A stretch of DNA of 64,000 nucleotides from Sandaracinus amylolyticus (GTDB taxonomy: Bacteria; Myxococcota_A; Polyangia; Polyangiales; Sandaracinaceae). The stretch is taken from positions 2,790,001 to 2,854,000 of the forward strand of contig NZ_CP070225.1 of assembly GCF_021631985.1 (NCBI RefSeq), in the 5' to 3' direction. A program made the translations under genes and the position numbers. Of the stretch, positions 28,850 to 38,157 are shown one piece after another (within the stretch, counting starts at the first letter, position 1; every line of letters begins with the position of its first letter). A model generated the notes under the pieces. That model saw only the letters and a program-made list of their open reading frames with translations. It made no database searches and had not been told where the DNA came from.

Positions 28850-31300
28850 ATGAGCGGTCCGAAGTACATCTGCATCCACGGGCACTTCTACCAGCCGCCG
28901 CGCGAGAATCCGTGGCTCGAGGCGGTGGAGCGCCAGGACTCGGCGTACCCGTTCCACGACTGGAACGAGCGCGTGTTCGCGGAGTGCTACGGGCCCAACG
29001 CCGCGGCGCGCATCCTCGACGCGCACGGGCGCATCGAGCGCATCGTCAACAACTACGCGTCGATCTCGTTCAACTTCGGCCCGACGCTGCTCTCGTGGAT
29101 GGAGCAGGCGCAGCCCGAGGTCTACGACGCGGTGCTCGCCGCGGATCGTCGGGCGCGCGAGCTGCGCGGCGGACACGGCTCCGCGATGGCCCAGGTCTAC
29201 GGCCACGTGATCCTCCCGCTCGCGAACGAGCGCGACAAGCGCACCCAGGTGATCTGGGGCGTGCGCGACTTCGAGCGCCGCTTCGGGCGCGCGCCGCGCG
29301 GCATGTGGCTGAGCGAGACCGCGGCGGACGTCGCGAGCCTCGAGGCGCTCGCCGAGCAGGGCGTGCGCTTCACGGTGCTCGCGCCGAACCAGTGCCGTCG
29401 CGTGCGCGCGAAGGGATCGACGACCTGGCTCGACGTGAGCGGCGCGCGCGTCGACACACGTCGCGCCTACGAGGTCGCGCTGCCGAGCGGGCGATCGATC
29501 GCGGTCTTCTTCTACGACGGGCCGACGTCGCGCGCGGTCGCGTTCGAGCGCCTGCTCGACGACGGCAAGGGCTTCGCGCGGCGGCTCGCGTCGGTGCTCG
29601 ACGATCGCCAGGAGCCGCAGCTCGTCCACATCGCGACCGACGGCGAGAGCTACGGGCACCACCATCGCTTCGGCGAGATGGCGCTCGCCTACGCGCTCCA
29701 GACGCTCGAGCGCGATCCCGACGTCCGCCTCACGACGTACGAGGAGTTCCTCGATCGCCATCCGCCCGAGTGGCAGGCCGAGATCGTCCCCAACACGTCG
29801 TGGAGCTGCGCGCACGGCGTCGAGCGATGGCGCGCCGACTGCGGGTGCAAGACCGGCGGTCCGCCGCAGTGGAGCCAGGCGTGGCGCGCGCCGCTGCGCG
29901 CGGCGTTCGACTGGCTGCGCGATCAGCTCGTCGAGGTCTACGAGCGCGAGACGTTCGGCCTGCTGCGCGATCCCTGGGCCGCGCGCGACGACTACGTCGA
30001 CGTGGTGCTCGATCGCAGCGAGCCCGCGCTGCGCCGCTTCTTCGGACGACACGGCGCACCGCGGCCCGAAGGCGGGCTCTCGCCGCGCGAGGTGGTGCGC
30101 GCGCTCGAGCTGCTCGAGATGCAGCGCCACGCGATGCTCATGTACACGAGCTGCGCGTGGTTCTTCGACGATCTCGGCGGGCTCGAGACCGTGCAGTGCA
30201 TCCTCTACGCAGCGCGCGCGGTGCAGCTCGCGACGGAGATCGCGGGCGACAAGTTCGAGGCAGGCTTCCTCGCGCGGCTCGCGCGTGCGCGCAGCAATCG
30301 CCCCGAGCTCGGCGATGGCGAGCGCATCTACGTCGAGCGGGTACGCCCCGCGATGGTCGATCTGCGCAAGGTCGGCGCGCACTTCGCAGCGAGCTCGCTC
30401 TTCGAGGAGTACCGGGCGCGCGAGCGCGTGTTCGGCTTCGAGGTCGACGTGATCGATCGCGAGGAGGCGCGCGCGGGCCAGGCGCGCATGTCGATCGGCC
30501 GCATGGAGGTCCGCTCGCGCGTCACGCAGGCGAGCGAGGATCTCGAGTACGCGGTGGTGCACCTCGGCGATCACAACCTCAGCGGCGGCGTGCGCGCGTG
30601 GCAGGGCGAGACCGCGCACGCATCGCTGCACAACACGCTGCGCGCGGCGTTCGGTCGCGCCGACATCGCGGAGGTGCTGCGCGCGCTGGAGCGTTCCTTC
30701 CCGAACGCGACGTACACGCTGCGCACGCTCTTCCGCGACGAGCAGAAGAAGATCCTCGACGAGGTGCTCGCCTCGACGCTCGAGGGCGTGGAGCGCGACT
30801 ACGAGCAGATCTACGCGCAGTTCGCGCCGCTGATGCGCTACGTCGCGAGCCTCGGCCAGCCGGTGCCGAAGGCGCTGCATCAGGCCGCCGAGTACACGCT
30901 GACCGCGCGGCTGCGGCGCGAGCTCGAGCGCGGCGCGGAGGTCGATCTCGAGGGCGCGGGCGCGCTGCTCCAGGAAGCGCGCGATGCGGGCATCGTGGTG
31001 CAGCGCGACGAGCTCGGTCTCGCGGCGCAGGCCTCGCTCGAAGAGCTGCTCTGCGATCTGCAGCGCGACCCCGACGATCGCGAGCTGCTCGAGCGCATCC
31101 GCGCGATCGCGGCGTTCGCGGGCGAGGCCGAGCTGCGCTATGCGCCCGCGGTGGCGCAGAACCGTTTCTACGCGATGCGAGAGACCGTGTACGTCGCGCG
31201 CAAGCGCGCGCTCGGGCCCGATCAGCGCCCCGAGAACGACGCGTGGCTGCGCGCGTTCGCAGAGCTCGGCGCGCAGCTCGGCGTGAGAGTCGACGGATGA
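28850..31300 (+). CDS. Glycoside hydrolase family 57 protein with DUF3536
   Basis: 816 residues. The N-terminal GH57 barrel has His-Gly-His-Phe-Tyr-Gln-Pro-Pro (conserved region 1), Met-Trp-Leu-Ser-Glu (region 3 area; the Glu suits the nucleophile) and Thr-Asp-Gly-Glu-Ser-Tyr-Gly-His-His (region 4 area). The following 500 residues match the DUF3536 type, mainly helical. GH57 enzymes act on alpha-glucans (amylase, amylopullulanase, 4-glucanotransferase, branching); the sub-activity cannot be assigned here. No signal peptide, so cytoplasmic. Downstream of glgB by 25 bases and overlapping mazG, so one operon is likely. Confidence 0.88.
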   Translation: MSGPKYICIHGHFYQPPRENPWLEAVERQDSAYPFHDWNERVFAECYGPNAAARILDAHGRIERIVNNYASISFNFGPTLLSWMEQAQPEVYDAVLAADRRARELRGGHGSAMAQVYGHVILPLANERDKRTQVIWGVRDFERRFGRAPRGMWLSETAADVASLEALAEQGVRFTVLAPNQCRRVRAKGSTTWLDVSGARVDTRRAYEVALPSGRSIAVFFYDGPTSRAVAFERLLDDGKGFARRLASVLDDRQEPQLVHIATDGESYGHHHRFGEMALAYALQTLERDPDVRLTTYEEFLDRHPPEWQAEIVPNTSWSCAHGVERWRADCGCKTGGPPQWSQAWRAPLRAAFDWLRDQLVEVYERETFGLLRDPWAARDDYVDVVLDRSEPALRRFFGRHGAPRPEGGLSPREVVRALELLEMQRHAMLMYTSCAWFFDDLGGLETVQCILYAARAVQLATEIAGDKFEAGFLARLARARSNRPELGDGERIYVERVRPAMVDLRKVGAHFAASSLFEEYRARERVFGFEVDVIDREEARAGQARMSIGRMEVRSRVTQASEDLEYAVVHLGDHNLSGGVRAWQGETAHASLHNTLRAAFGRADIAEVLRALERSFPNATYTLRTLFRDEQKKILDEVLASTLEGVERDYEQIYAQFAPLMRYVASLGQPVPKALHQAAEYTLTARLRRELERGAEVDLEGAGALLQEARDAGIVVQRDELGLAAQASLEELLCDLQRDPDDRELLERIRAIAAFAGEAELRYAPAVAQNRFYAMRETVYVARKRALGPDQRPENDAWLRAFAELGAQLGVRVDG

Positions 31301-32145
31301 GCGATCCGAAGAAGGACGACGACGCGCTGCGCGTGCCCGCGGCGGCGCCGCTCGATGCGCAGATCGGTGCCGCGCTGCCGCGCTTCGTCGCGGTGATGCG
31401 GCGCTTGCTCGGTCCCGGTGGGTGCCCGTGGGATCGCGAGCAGACGTTCGAGACGATGCGTCCCTTCGTCGTCGAAGAGGCGCACGAGGTCGTCGACGCG
31501 ATCGATCGTGGATCGCCGGACGCGCTGCGCGAGGAGCTCGGCGATCTCCTGATGCAGATCGTCTTCCTCGCCGAGCTCGCGCGCGCTCGCGGATGGTTCG
31601 GCCCCGACGACGTGGTCGACGCGATCAGCGACAAGATGATCCGCCGTCATCCCCACGTGTTCGGCGACGCGAAGGCATCGACGCCCGCCGAGGTGCTCGA
31701 GCGCTGGGAGCGCGACAAGGCGCGCGAGAAGGGCGCATCGGGCGAGCCGAAGGGCGCGCTCGACGGAGTGCCGGTCGCGATGCCCGGGCTGCTGCGCGCG
31801 GTGCGCATCGGCGACAAGGCGGCGCGCGTCGGATACGACTGGCCCGACGCCGAGGGCGCGCGCGCGAAGATCACCGAGGAGCTCGCGGAGCTCGACGAGG
31901 CCGCGGCATCGGGCGACGCGACGCGCACCGAAGAGGAGCTCGGTGATCTGCTCTTCGCGATCGCGAGCTGGTCGCGCAAGAAGACGATCGATCCCGAGGC
32001 CGCGCTGCGCGGCGCGCTCGATCGCTTCACGCATCGGTTCCGTGAGGCCGAGCGCATCGCGCACGACGAAGGGCGACCGCTCGCGGAGCGCAGCGCCGAC
32101 GAGCTCGATGCGCTCTGGCGTCGCGTGAAGGCCCGCGCGCGCTGA
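31297..32145 (+). CDS. mazG: MazG nucleoside triphosphate pyrophosphohydrolase
   Basis: 282 residues. The MazG hallmark Cys-Pro-Trp-Asp-Arg-Glu-Gln-Thr leads the first domain; Glu-Glu-Ala-His-Glu with Glu-Leu-Gly-Asp-Leu-Leu gives its metal site. A second copy (Glu-Glu-Leu-Ala-Glu-Leu-Asp-Glu ... Glu-Glu-Leu-Gly-Asp-Leu-Leu) lies in the C-terminal half, so it is the two-domain form that removes pyrophosphate from (damaged) NTPs. ATG overlaps the GH57 stop (ATGA), so translation is coupled, though the two activities are not obviously related. Normal length. Confidence 0.95.
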   Translation: MSDPKKDDDALRVPAAAPLDAQIGAALPRFVAVMRRLLGPGGCPWDREQTFETMRPFVVEEAHEVVDAIDRGSPDALREELGDLLMQIVFLAELARARGWFGPDDVVDAISDKMIRRHPHVFGDAKASTPAEVLERWERDKAREKGASGEPKGALDGVPVAMPGLLRAVRIGDKAARVGYDWPDAEGARAKITEELAELDEAAASGDATRTEEELGDLLFAIASWSRKKTIDPEAALRGALDRFTHRFREAERIAHDEGRPLAERSADELDALWRRVKARAR

Positions 32146-32271
32146 GGCCATTCATCTTCCGAACGGGAACTGCGTCCCCGAACGTGGGACACCGACGCGC
32201 ATCGTAGGCGGATCCCTCCGCCTCGTGTCGCTGTTCGTGCAACGAACGCACACTGCTGACGCGCAGTGGAT

Positions 32272-32277
32272 TAGACT
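32272..32277 (+). promoter_or_regulatory. -10-like hexamer TAGACT before the FHA-LuxR gene
   Basis: The hexamer ends 6 bases before the GTG at 32284; no Shine-Dalgarno sequence is present. The -35 region is not obvious. A leaderless transcript is suggested. Confidence 0.35.
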
Positions 32278-32283
32278 GCCTGC

Positions 32284-32847
32284 GTGCCCGCGTACGTGAT
32301 CCGACTCGGTCCGCAGCGCATCCGACTGTACCCGGGCGTCTCGCGCGTCGGGCGCGATTCGCTCTGCGAGATCCAGCTCACCGACGAGTCCGTCTCGCGC
32401 CGCCACGCGACGATCCGCGTCGACGAAGAGGGCGCGAAGCTCTCGGACGACGCGAGCCGCAACGGCGTGCGCGTGAACGGTGAGAAGATCCGCGGCGCGC
32501 ATCTGCTGCACGACGGCGACAAGATCCGCGTCGGCACCGTCGAGATGCAGTTCGAGGTCGAAGACGAAGCGACCGACGCCGGCTTGTTCGGCGCAGGCAC
32601 GCGACCGCTGCCGCGACCAGGATCGGGCGAGCCCGATCCGCTCGCCGCGCTGAGCCCTCGCGAGCGCGAAGTGCTCGCGCGTCTCGCGCGCGGTGAAGCG
32701 CATCGCGACATCGCCGAGGCGCTCGACGTGAGCACGAAGACCATCGAGACCTACCGCGCCCGCATCGGCGAGAAGCTCGGTGTGAAGGGTCGCGCCGATC
32801 TCGTGCGACTCGCGCTGCAGGCCGGTCTGCTCTCGCCCGATCGCTGA
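32284..32847 (+). CDS. FHA domain fused to LuxR-type HTH
   Basis: 187 residues. Residues 5-95 are an FHA domain, with Gly-Arg-Asp, Ser-Arg-Arg-His and Asn-Gly-Val-Arg-Val-Asn-Gly, which binds phosphothreonine. Residues 120-180 are a LuxR/GerE helix-turn-helix: Leu-Ser-Pro-Arg-Glu-Arg-Glu-Val-Leu and Ile-Ala-Glu-Ala-Leu-Asp-Val-Ser-Thr-Lys-Thr-Ile-Glu. The fusion suggests a transcription factor switched by a kinase directly, without a receiver domain. A kinase with PEGA domain lies 0.9 kb downstream. GTG start without ribosome-binding site. Targets unknown. Confidence 0.9.
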   Translation: MPAYVIRLGPQRIRLYPGVSRVGRDSLCEIQLTDESVSRRHATIRVDEEGAKLSDDASRNGVRVNGEKIRGAHLLHDGDKIRVGTVEMQFEVEDEATDAGLFGAGTRPLPRPGSGEPDPLAALSPREREVLARLARGEAHRDIAEALDVSTKTIETYRARIGEKLGVKGRADLVRLALQAGLLSPDR

Positions 32848-32952
32848 TCGCCGATCGCTTCGCGAGGGACGTGCTCGCGCGGACGCACGCGCGGGGTGTA
32901 CGGGATCTCCCGGATACTTCGATCCCTTGTGAAATGACAGTTTCAGCGTGCG

Positions 32953-33756
32953 ATGCTGCCACCGCTCCGCTGCGCCGGTCTGGTGCTCGCGCTCCTCGTG
33001 TGGGCGCTCGATCCGAGACCCGCGCACGCCGACGGCAGCGCGCTCGATCAAGCGATCGCGCACGTCGAGGACGCGGACTTCGCGAGCGCGCTCGCCGCGT
33101 TCGAAGAGGCCGAGTCGTCGACCGAGCTCACGCGCGACGACCTCGTGCGGCTCTACGCGCATCGCGCGACCGTGCACTTCGCGCTCGGCGAGCAGGGCGC
33201 GATGGAGGCCGATCTCGCGCGCCTCGTCGCGCTCGATCCCGACGTCACGCTGCCCGCATCGGCACCTCCGCCGGTCCACGAAGCGCTCGAGCGCGCGCGC
33301 ACCGGCGTGCAGCCGCCGACCCTGCGCGCCGAGGCGGTGCCCACCGACAGCGGCGTCGAGGTGCGCGCGCGCGCCGAGGAGCACGGCGCGGATCTGGTGC
33401 GCGGCCTGCGCGCGTGGGCGCGTCGTGATCGCGACGGCGACGCCGCGTGGCGTCGCGGCGATGGCGGTGCGATCGCGGTCGAGGCCTCGCCCGGTGAGAC
33501 TGTGCTCTGGTACGCGGAGGCGATCGGCCCCGGCGGCGCGGTGCTCGCGAGCGAGCGATCGCGCGTCGATCCCGGCGCGCTGATCGTGCCCGAGCCGCCC
33601 CCCGCGCCGAGCGGAGGAGGCGACGACTCCACGGCGTGGTGGCTCGTCGGCGGTGGCTCCGCCGCGGTGGTCGTGGGCGTGATCGTCGCCGTGGTGGCGG
33701 TGGTCGCGACGACGGAGCCGAGCACGACGCTCGGTGGACCGACCCTGGTGCCGTGA
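32953..33756 (+). CDS. Exported TPR-like protein with C-terminal membrane segment
   Basis: 267 residues: a signal peptide ending near Ala-His-Ala, a helical TPR-like region (residues 28-105; Phe-Ala-Ser-Ala-Leu-Ala-Ala-Phe-Glu-Glu-Ala), a beta-rich middle, a Pro/Gly linker and one C-terminal hydrophobic helix. Proteins of this design precede kinase genes in myxobacteria and may be periplasmic partners. The stop is 15 bases before the kinase ATG, so both genes are probably one transcript. No enzymatic motif seen. Confidence 0.75.
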   Translation: MLPPLRCAGLVLALLVWALDPRPAHADGSALDQAIAHVEDADFASALAAFEEAESSTELTRDDLVRLYAHRATVHFALGEQGAMEADLARLVALDPDVTLPASAPPPVHEALERARTGVQPPTLRAEAVPTDSGVEVRARAEEHGADLVRGLRAWARRDRDGDAAWRRGDGGAIAVEASPGETVLWYAEAIGPGGAVLASERSRVDPGALIVPEPPPAPSGGGDDSTAWWLVGGGSAAVVVGVIVAVVAVVATTEPSTTLGGPTLVP

Positions 33757-33771
33757 CGTGAGGACGCTGTG

Positions 33772-35547
33772 ATGACGTCGGCAGCCTCGGACGAGCTCCA
33801 CGAGATCGCGATCCCGCAACCGGCGCCGGCCGCGCCCCCACCGACCGTCGGTCGCTATCGCGTGTGCGGCGAGATCGCGAGCGGCGGCATGGCGAGCGTG
33901 TACCTCGGCGTGTCCGAGGGCGAGACCTCGCCCGGCGCGGTGCGCGCGATCAAGCGCGTGCATCCGCACCTCGCGCGCCAGCGCGCGTTCGTGGAGATGT
34001 TCGTCGACGAGGCGCGCATCAGCGCGCGCATCAAGCACCCGAACGTGTGCGAGGTGCTCGAGTGGGGCGAGGCCGACGGCACGTTCTATCTCGCGATGGA
34101 GCTGCTCGCGGGCGAGCCCGTCGTGACGCTGCTGCGGCGGCTCAAGAAGAAGCCCCACCTGCTGATCGATCCGCGCTGGCATCGCTGCGTCGCGCGCATC
34201 GTCGCGGGCGCGTGCGCCGGGCTCCACACCGCGCACGAGCTGAAGGACGACGAGGGCGAGCCGATGATGATCGTCCATCGCGACATCTCGCCGCACAACC
34301 TCTTCGTCACGTGGGACGGATCGACGAAGGTCGTCGACTTCGGCGTCGCGAGCGCGAAGCACCGGCTGCACCACACGACGACCGGCACGGTGAAGGGCAA
34401 GTTCGCGTACATGTCCCCGGAGCAGCTCCAGGGGGCCAAGGTCGATCGACGCGCGGACGTGTGGGCGCTCGGTGTCGTGCTCTGGGAGCTGCTCACGGGG
34501 CGCCCGCTCTTCCGGCGCACGATCGAGAGCGAGACGATCTTCGCGGTGCTCAAGGAGAAGGTCCCGAGCTTCGCGAGCGTGCGACCGCAGGCGCCCGAGG
34601 CGCTCGAGCAGATCGCGCGCGCTGCGCTCAAGCACGATCTCGCGCGACGCACGCCGACCGCGAAGGTGATGCAGGACGCGCTCGAGGCGTGGCTCGCGTC
34701 GCAGGGCGGCTTCCAGCCGAGCGACGTGGCGGCGCTGCTCGACGAGCTCATGCCCGGCGAGCGCGACGCGTACCAGGCGTGGCTGCAGAAGGCGCTCACC
34801 GGCGGCAACACGCTCACGCCGCAGCGCGAGGCGGAGCTCACCGCGCCTGCGCCCGCCGCCACGGGGAGCGCGCGCGTCGAGCTCGACGATCAGTCGATGA
34901 TCCAGCGCCGTGCGCAGCGAGGGCGCGCGCGGTGGATCATGCTCGGCGTCGGCGTCGGGCTGCTGATGTCGATCGGTGGTGGCGCCGCAGCGTGGGAGCT
35001 CGCCCGCGCATCGAGCCGCGACACCGCCGAAGCGCCCGCGATCGCCACCGCGATCCCCGTGAGCGCGCCCGCGCCGCGCGTTCATGCACCGGCGCAATCC
35101 GCCGAGCTCCCGGTCGCCGATGCGCCGCCGAGCGAGACGACGCCGGAGCCCGCACCGCGGCGCGCTGCGCCGACGCCGCCGGCCGAGACTCCGCGTGCGA
35201 CCGAGACACCCGCCGCGCCCGAGACCCCCGCAGCGCCGACGCCCGCCGCGACCGCGGTCCGACAGAGCGCGCACCGCGCCGCGCGCCTGGCCGCCTCGCG
35301 CGCCGCGTCGTCGCCTGCCGACGATGACGGATCGGGCGTGGGATCGCTCGACGTCGCCACGCCCGGCGGTTGGGCCGAGGTGTGGCTCGAGGGCCGTCGC
35401 CTCGGTCACACGCCGGGCCGCTTCGAGCTGCCCGCGGGTCGCCACACGCTCGTGCTGCGCCCCGGCGGCGGCGGTGAAGAGCGGCGCGCGGCGGTTCGCA
35501 TCGTGGGCGGTCAGCTCGCCCGCCTGCGCGTCGAGCTCGGAGAATGA
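33772..35547 (+). CDS. Ser/Thr protein kinase with transmembrane helix and PEGA domain
   Basis: 591 residues. Kinase domain about 28-310: Gly-Gly-Met-Ala-Ser-Val-Tyr (glycine loop, one Gly replaced), Ala-Ile-Lys, and the catalytic loop His-Arg-Asp-Ile-Ser-Pro-His-Asn, with Ser where the usual Lys follows; this variant recurs in myxobacterial kinases and keeps the catalytic Asp. Asp-Phe-Gly and Ser-Pro-Glu follow. A single hydrophobic helix near residue 385, then a long Pro/Ala/Thr linker, then a C-terminal PEGA domain (Val-Trp-Leu-Glu-Gly-Arg-Arg-Leu-Gly) outside. The ATG at 33772 directly follows an alternative GTG (33769). The stop overlaps the lectin-like gene. Confidence 0.9.
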   Translation: MTSAASDELHEIAIPQPAPAAPPPTVGRYRVCGEIASGGMASVYLGVSEGETSPGAVRAIKRVHPHLARQRAFVEMFVDEARISARIKHPNVCEVLEWGEADGTFYLAMELLAGEPVVTLLRRLKKKPHLLIDPRWHRCVARIVAGACAGLHTAHELKDDEGEPMMIVHRDISPHNLFVTWDGSTKVVDFGVASAKHRLHHTTTGTVKGKFAYMSPEQLQGAKVDRRADVWALGVVLWELLTGRPLFRRTIESETIFAVLKEKVPSFASVRPQAPEALEQIARAALKHDLARRTPTAKVMQDALEAWLASQGGFQPSDVAALLDELMPGERDAYQAWLQKALTGGNTLTPQREAELTAPAPAATGSARVELDDQSMIQRRAQRGRARWIMLGVGVGLLMSIGGGAAAWELARASSRDTAEAPAIATAIPVSAPAPRVHAPAQSAELPVADAPPSETTPEPAPRRAAPTPPAETPRATETPAAPETPAAPTPAATAVRQSAHRAARLAASRAASSPADDDGSGVGSLDVATPGGWAEVWLEGRRLGHTPGRFELPAGRHTLVLRPGGGGEERRAAVRIVGGQLARLRVELGE

Positions 35548-36461
35548 TGCGCGCCACGATCCCTCTGCTCGTCGCGATCCTGCTCGCCGCCTGCGAGCGC
35601 ACCGAGGAAGTACCGTGGGAGATCCGCAGCGCGGATCCCAGTGCGCTCGAGAGCGCCGCGATCATCGAGACCACGGTGCGTCGCGGCGGCTGCGAGGGCG
35701 TGCTCATCTATCGCGAGTCGATCGCGCCCGATCGCCCGGGGCCCAGGCCTCAGGTCGGTCGCGGTCTGCACGGGTTCGCCGCGGAGGTGCGCGATGCCGA
35801 GTGCCGCCCGCTGGTGCGCGGCTGCATCGAGCGCGATCTCCCGCTGCGCGCGGGCGAGCGCGTGGAGCTCGTGCTCGAGCGTGTGCTGCCGACCGCGGCG
35901 TGCGCGGCGAGCGCGTGCGTCGAAGGCACCTGCACCGATCGCGACGCGGGCGCGGTCGAGATCGACGACGCGGGCATGCACGACGCCGGCGTCGAGGACG
36001 CGGGCGCGCCAGTCGATCAGGACGCGGGCACGCCCGACGACGGCGGCACGGTCGACGAGGACGGCGGGATCGAGATCGACGCCGGTCCGCTGCCCGCGGA
36101 ATGCGACGGAACCGAGTGGTCGGGCCACTGCTACAGTTTCCGTAGCACCACTCGCGACTGGTCCACCGCCGAGGCCGCGTGCGTCGCGTGGCGCGGCCAC
36201 CTCGCGAGCCTCGGCGGGCCCGACGAAGAAGCGTTCGTGCGCGGCCTCGCGAGCGGCGCGGCGTACTGGATCGGCCTCAACGATCTCACCGTCGAGGACA
36301 TCTTCACGTGGGTCGACGGCAGCTCGTCGTCGCACCGTCACTGGGGGCCCGGCGAGCCCAGCGGGAACCCGCAGGCGCACTGCGTGCTCGACGAGCCGAC
36401 CACCGACGGGTGGGCGCTGCGGCGCTGCCGCGACCTGCAGGCGTACGTCTGCGAGCGCTGA
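35544..36461 (+). CDS. C-type lectin-domain lipoprotein
   Basis: 305 residues; ATG overlaps the kinase stop (ATGA). Signal peptide with lipobox Leu-Leu-Ala-Ala-Cys. An Asp/Ala/Gly linker (residues 145-190) separates an N-terminal part of unknown type from a C-terminal C-type lectin fold: Cys-Tyr-Ser-Phe, Trp-Ser-Thr-Ala-Glu-Ala-Ala-Cys, Tyr-Trp-Ile-Gly-Leu-Asn-Asp, Trp-Val-Asp-Gly, and a final Cys-Glu-Arg. It probably binds a ligand at the surface; carbohydrate specificity cannot be deduced. Coupling to the PEGA kinase suggests a shared surface-sensing role, by inference. Confidence 0.85.
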   Translation: MMRATIPLLVAILLAACERTEEVPWEIRSADPSALESAAIIETTVRRGGCEGVLIYRESIAPDRPGPRPQVGRGLHGFAAEVRDAECRPLVRGCIERDLPLRAGERVELVLERVLPTAACAASACVEGTCTDRDAGAVEIDDAGMHDAGVEDAGAPVDQDAGTPDDGGTVDEDGGIEIDAGPLPAECDGTEWSGHCYSFRSTTRDWSTAEAACVAWRGHLASLGGPDEEAFVRGLASGAAYWIGLNDLTVEDIFTWVDGSSSSHRHWGPGEPSGNPQAHCVLDEPTTDGWALRRCRDLQAYVCER

Positions 36462-36466
36462 GAACG

Positions 36467-36504
36467 ACGAGGCCGCCGGAGCGCAGGGCTCGCGGCGGCC
36501 TCGT
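36467..36504. terminator. Bidirectional hairpin between convergent lipoprotein genes
   Basis: A perfect 12-bp stem (36467-36478 with 36493-36504), with further pairing inside the 14-base loop, lies between two convergent genes ending at 36461 and 36520. No uridine tract follows, as is common in GC-rich genomes. It is a probable bidirectional terminator. Confidence 0.7.
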
Positions 36505-36519
36505 TCGTCGTTCCCGTGA

Positions 36520-37953
36520 TCAGCGGCAGGCGCCCGTCGACGCCACGCTCACGCCCGCGGCGTTCGCGGTGCATCGGTTCGAGTACGTGCGTCCGTCGCA
36601 GCCGCAGACCGGCACGTACTCGCGCGTGCACGCGCTCGGGACGTCGCGGCAGGTGCCCATCTGATCGGCGGCGCCACACGACGCCTCGATCGCGTAGTCG
36701 CAGAACTGCGCGTCACCGCACCCGAGGCCCGCGATGCCGCCGCACGGCTGCGCGCACTCGCCCTCGTGATCGACGCTGATGCCCGCGCTCGCCGCCTCGC
36801 ACGCGTTGCCGTGGGTGCGACCGTCGCAGCCGCACACGGGCTGATCGATCTCCGCGCACGCATCGGGGCGACGCTGGCAGGTGCCGGGCGCATCGGCGCG
36901 ACCGCAGATGTCGTCCGGCTCGTACGCGCAGTAGAAGCCCTCGGGGCACTCGCGCGGGCCCTCGAGGCGGAAGCCGCCGCACGAGCGACCGGTGGGATCG
37001 GTGCTCGGGCACTCGCGCATCTCCCACGCGCACACGCCCGCTTCGTCGCGGAGGCAGCGACCGGTGTTGCCACCGATCGATCCGTCCTCGCACATGATGA
37101 TCGGCGCGCGGCTCGGCGGACCGCACTGCTCGACCGGGCACTCGCTGCCGGGCGTCGCGGCCACCATCTCGCAGCGGCTCGCGACGCACGCGGGCTGCTC
37201 GGCGCCGCACAGGTACACCGCGCGGCAGGGCTCGCGCACGTCGGGATCGCAGACCGGCGCGAACGCGTCCGCGTACGACGCGTTCACCGCGCGCTCGTGA
37301 CCGCCCCACGCGCAGCTGCAGCACGTCGTCGGCACCGCGACGCAGTCGACGTCCGTCTCGCACGCGACGGTCGGATCGATCGGCGCGCAGAACGAAGGGC
37401 ACGGCGCGCGGATGCAGAAGCGCTGCTCGCAGGCCGAGCCGCTCGGGCACTCGCCGAGGCGACACACCGGACGGCACTCGCTGCCCGTGCAGCCGAGCGA
37501 GAGCGTGAACGAGCCCGCACGATCGAAGTACTCGCGCACGACCACGAGGTACGTGCCGTCCGCGGGCGCGCGCAGCTCGACGTGCGAGTCGAGCGTGCCG
37601 CGCGCGTCGTCGTTCACCGCGATCGCGCGCATGCGCGACCAGGTCTGGTTGCGCTGCGGGCCGTAGACGTAGAGCACGGTGTCGAGCCCGTCGTGGCCGC
37701 TCGCGTCGAGCACGATGCGCGCGCCGCCCGCGGCGGTGAAGAGCCAGCCGGCGTAGCCGCGCTGCGAGAACGACGCGTCGAGCGCCTGGCCGTGATCGAT
37801 CACGCCGCGCAGCTCGAGGCGACGCGAGACGGAATCGGCGGCCTCGTCGCGGTCGACGATCTCGATCTCTTCGGGCGCGGATTTGGGCTCCGCCGCGACG
37901 CAGCCGACGGCGAGGATCGCCATGAGCGGGAGCACTTGGACCTGGCGAATCAT
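36520..37953 (-). CDS. Cys-rich lipoprotein with Kazal-type inhibitor domains
   Basis: 477 residues. ATG 37953 is followed by a signal peptide and lipobox Ala-Val-Gly-Cys. Residues 35-145 look like a pre-peptidase C-terminal-type beta domain (Tyr-Leu-Val-Val-Val-Arg-Glu-Tyr). Then come Cys-rich segments, and two Kazal-like modules near residues 385 and 450 (Pro-Val-Cys-Gly-Cys-Asp-Gly-Arg-Thr-His/Tyr...Asn...Cys). Kazal domains inhibit serine proteases; whether these are functional is not known. The protein probably sits on the outer membrane. An AGGAG-like site precedes the ATG. Confidence 0.83.
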   Translation of the reverse strand: MIRQVQVLPLMAILAVGCVAAEPKSAPEEIEIVDRDEAADSVSRRLELRGVIDHGQALDASFSQRGYAGWLFTAAGGARIVLDASGHDGLDTVLYVYGPQRNQTWSRMRAIAVNDDARGTLDSHVELRAPADGTYLVVVREYFDRAGSFTLSLGCTGSECRPVCRLGECPSGSACEQRFCIRAPCPSFCAPIDPTVACETDVDCVAVPTTCCSCAWGGHERAVNASYADAFAPVCDPDVREPCRAVYLCGAEQPACVASRCEMVAATPGSECPVEQCGPPSRAPIIMCEDGSIGGNTGRCLRDEAGVCAWEMRECPSTDPTGRSCGGFRLEGPRECPEGFYCAYEPDDICGRADAPGTCQRRPDACAEIDQPVCGCDGRTHGNACEAASAGISVDHEGECAQPCGGIAGLGCGDAQFCDYAIEASCGAADQMGTCRDVPSACTREYVPVCGCDGRTYSNRCTANAAGVSVASTGACR

Positions 37954-38157
37954 GGAGCGGGATCTCCTGGGTGGACGAGAGCGTTCCCCCGCCTCGCTCG
38001 TACAGCCCTCGCGCTTCGGGGTGCGCCGCGCCACGCACTTGTCGTTCCATGTAGCCAAACGCGGAGCAGGACCGCGTGATCAGTGGATGTTTCGCGGCAG
38101 AACGGCAGGGATGGCCGATCGAGTCGCCGGCGAGTGTGGCCAGTTGGCCTTCCAGGA

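Noticed and set aside
32152-35445. 1097-codon minus-strand frame
   Set aside because: It runs antisense through three well-supported genes and has the Arg/Ala/His composition of a shadow frame.
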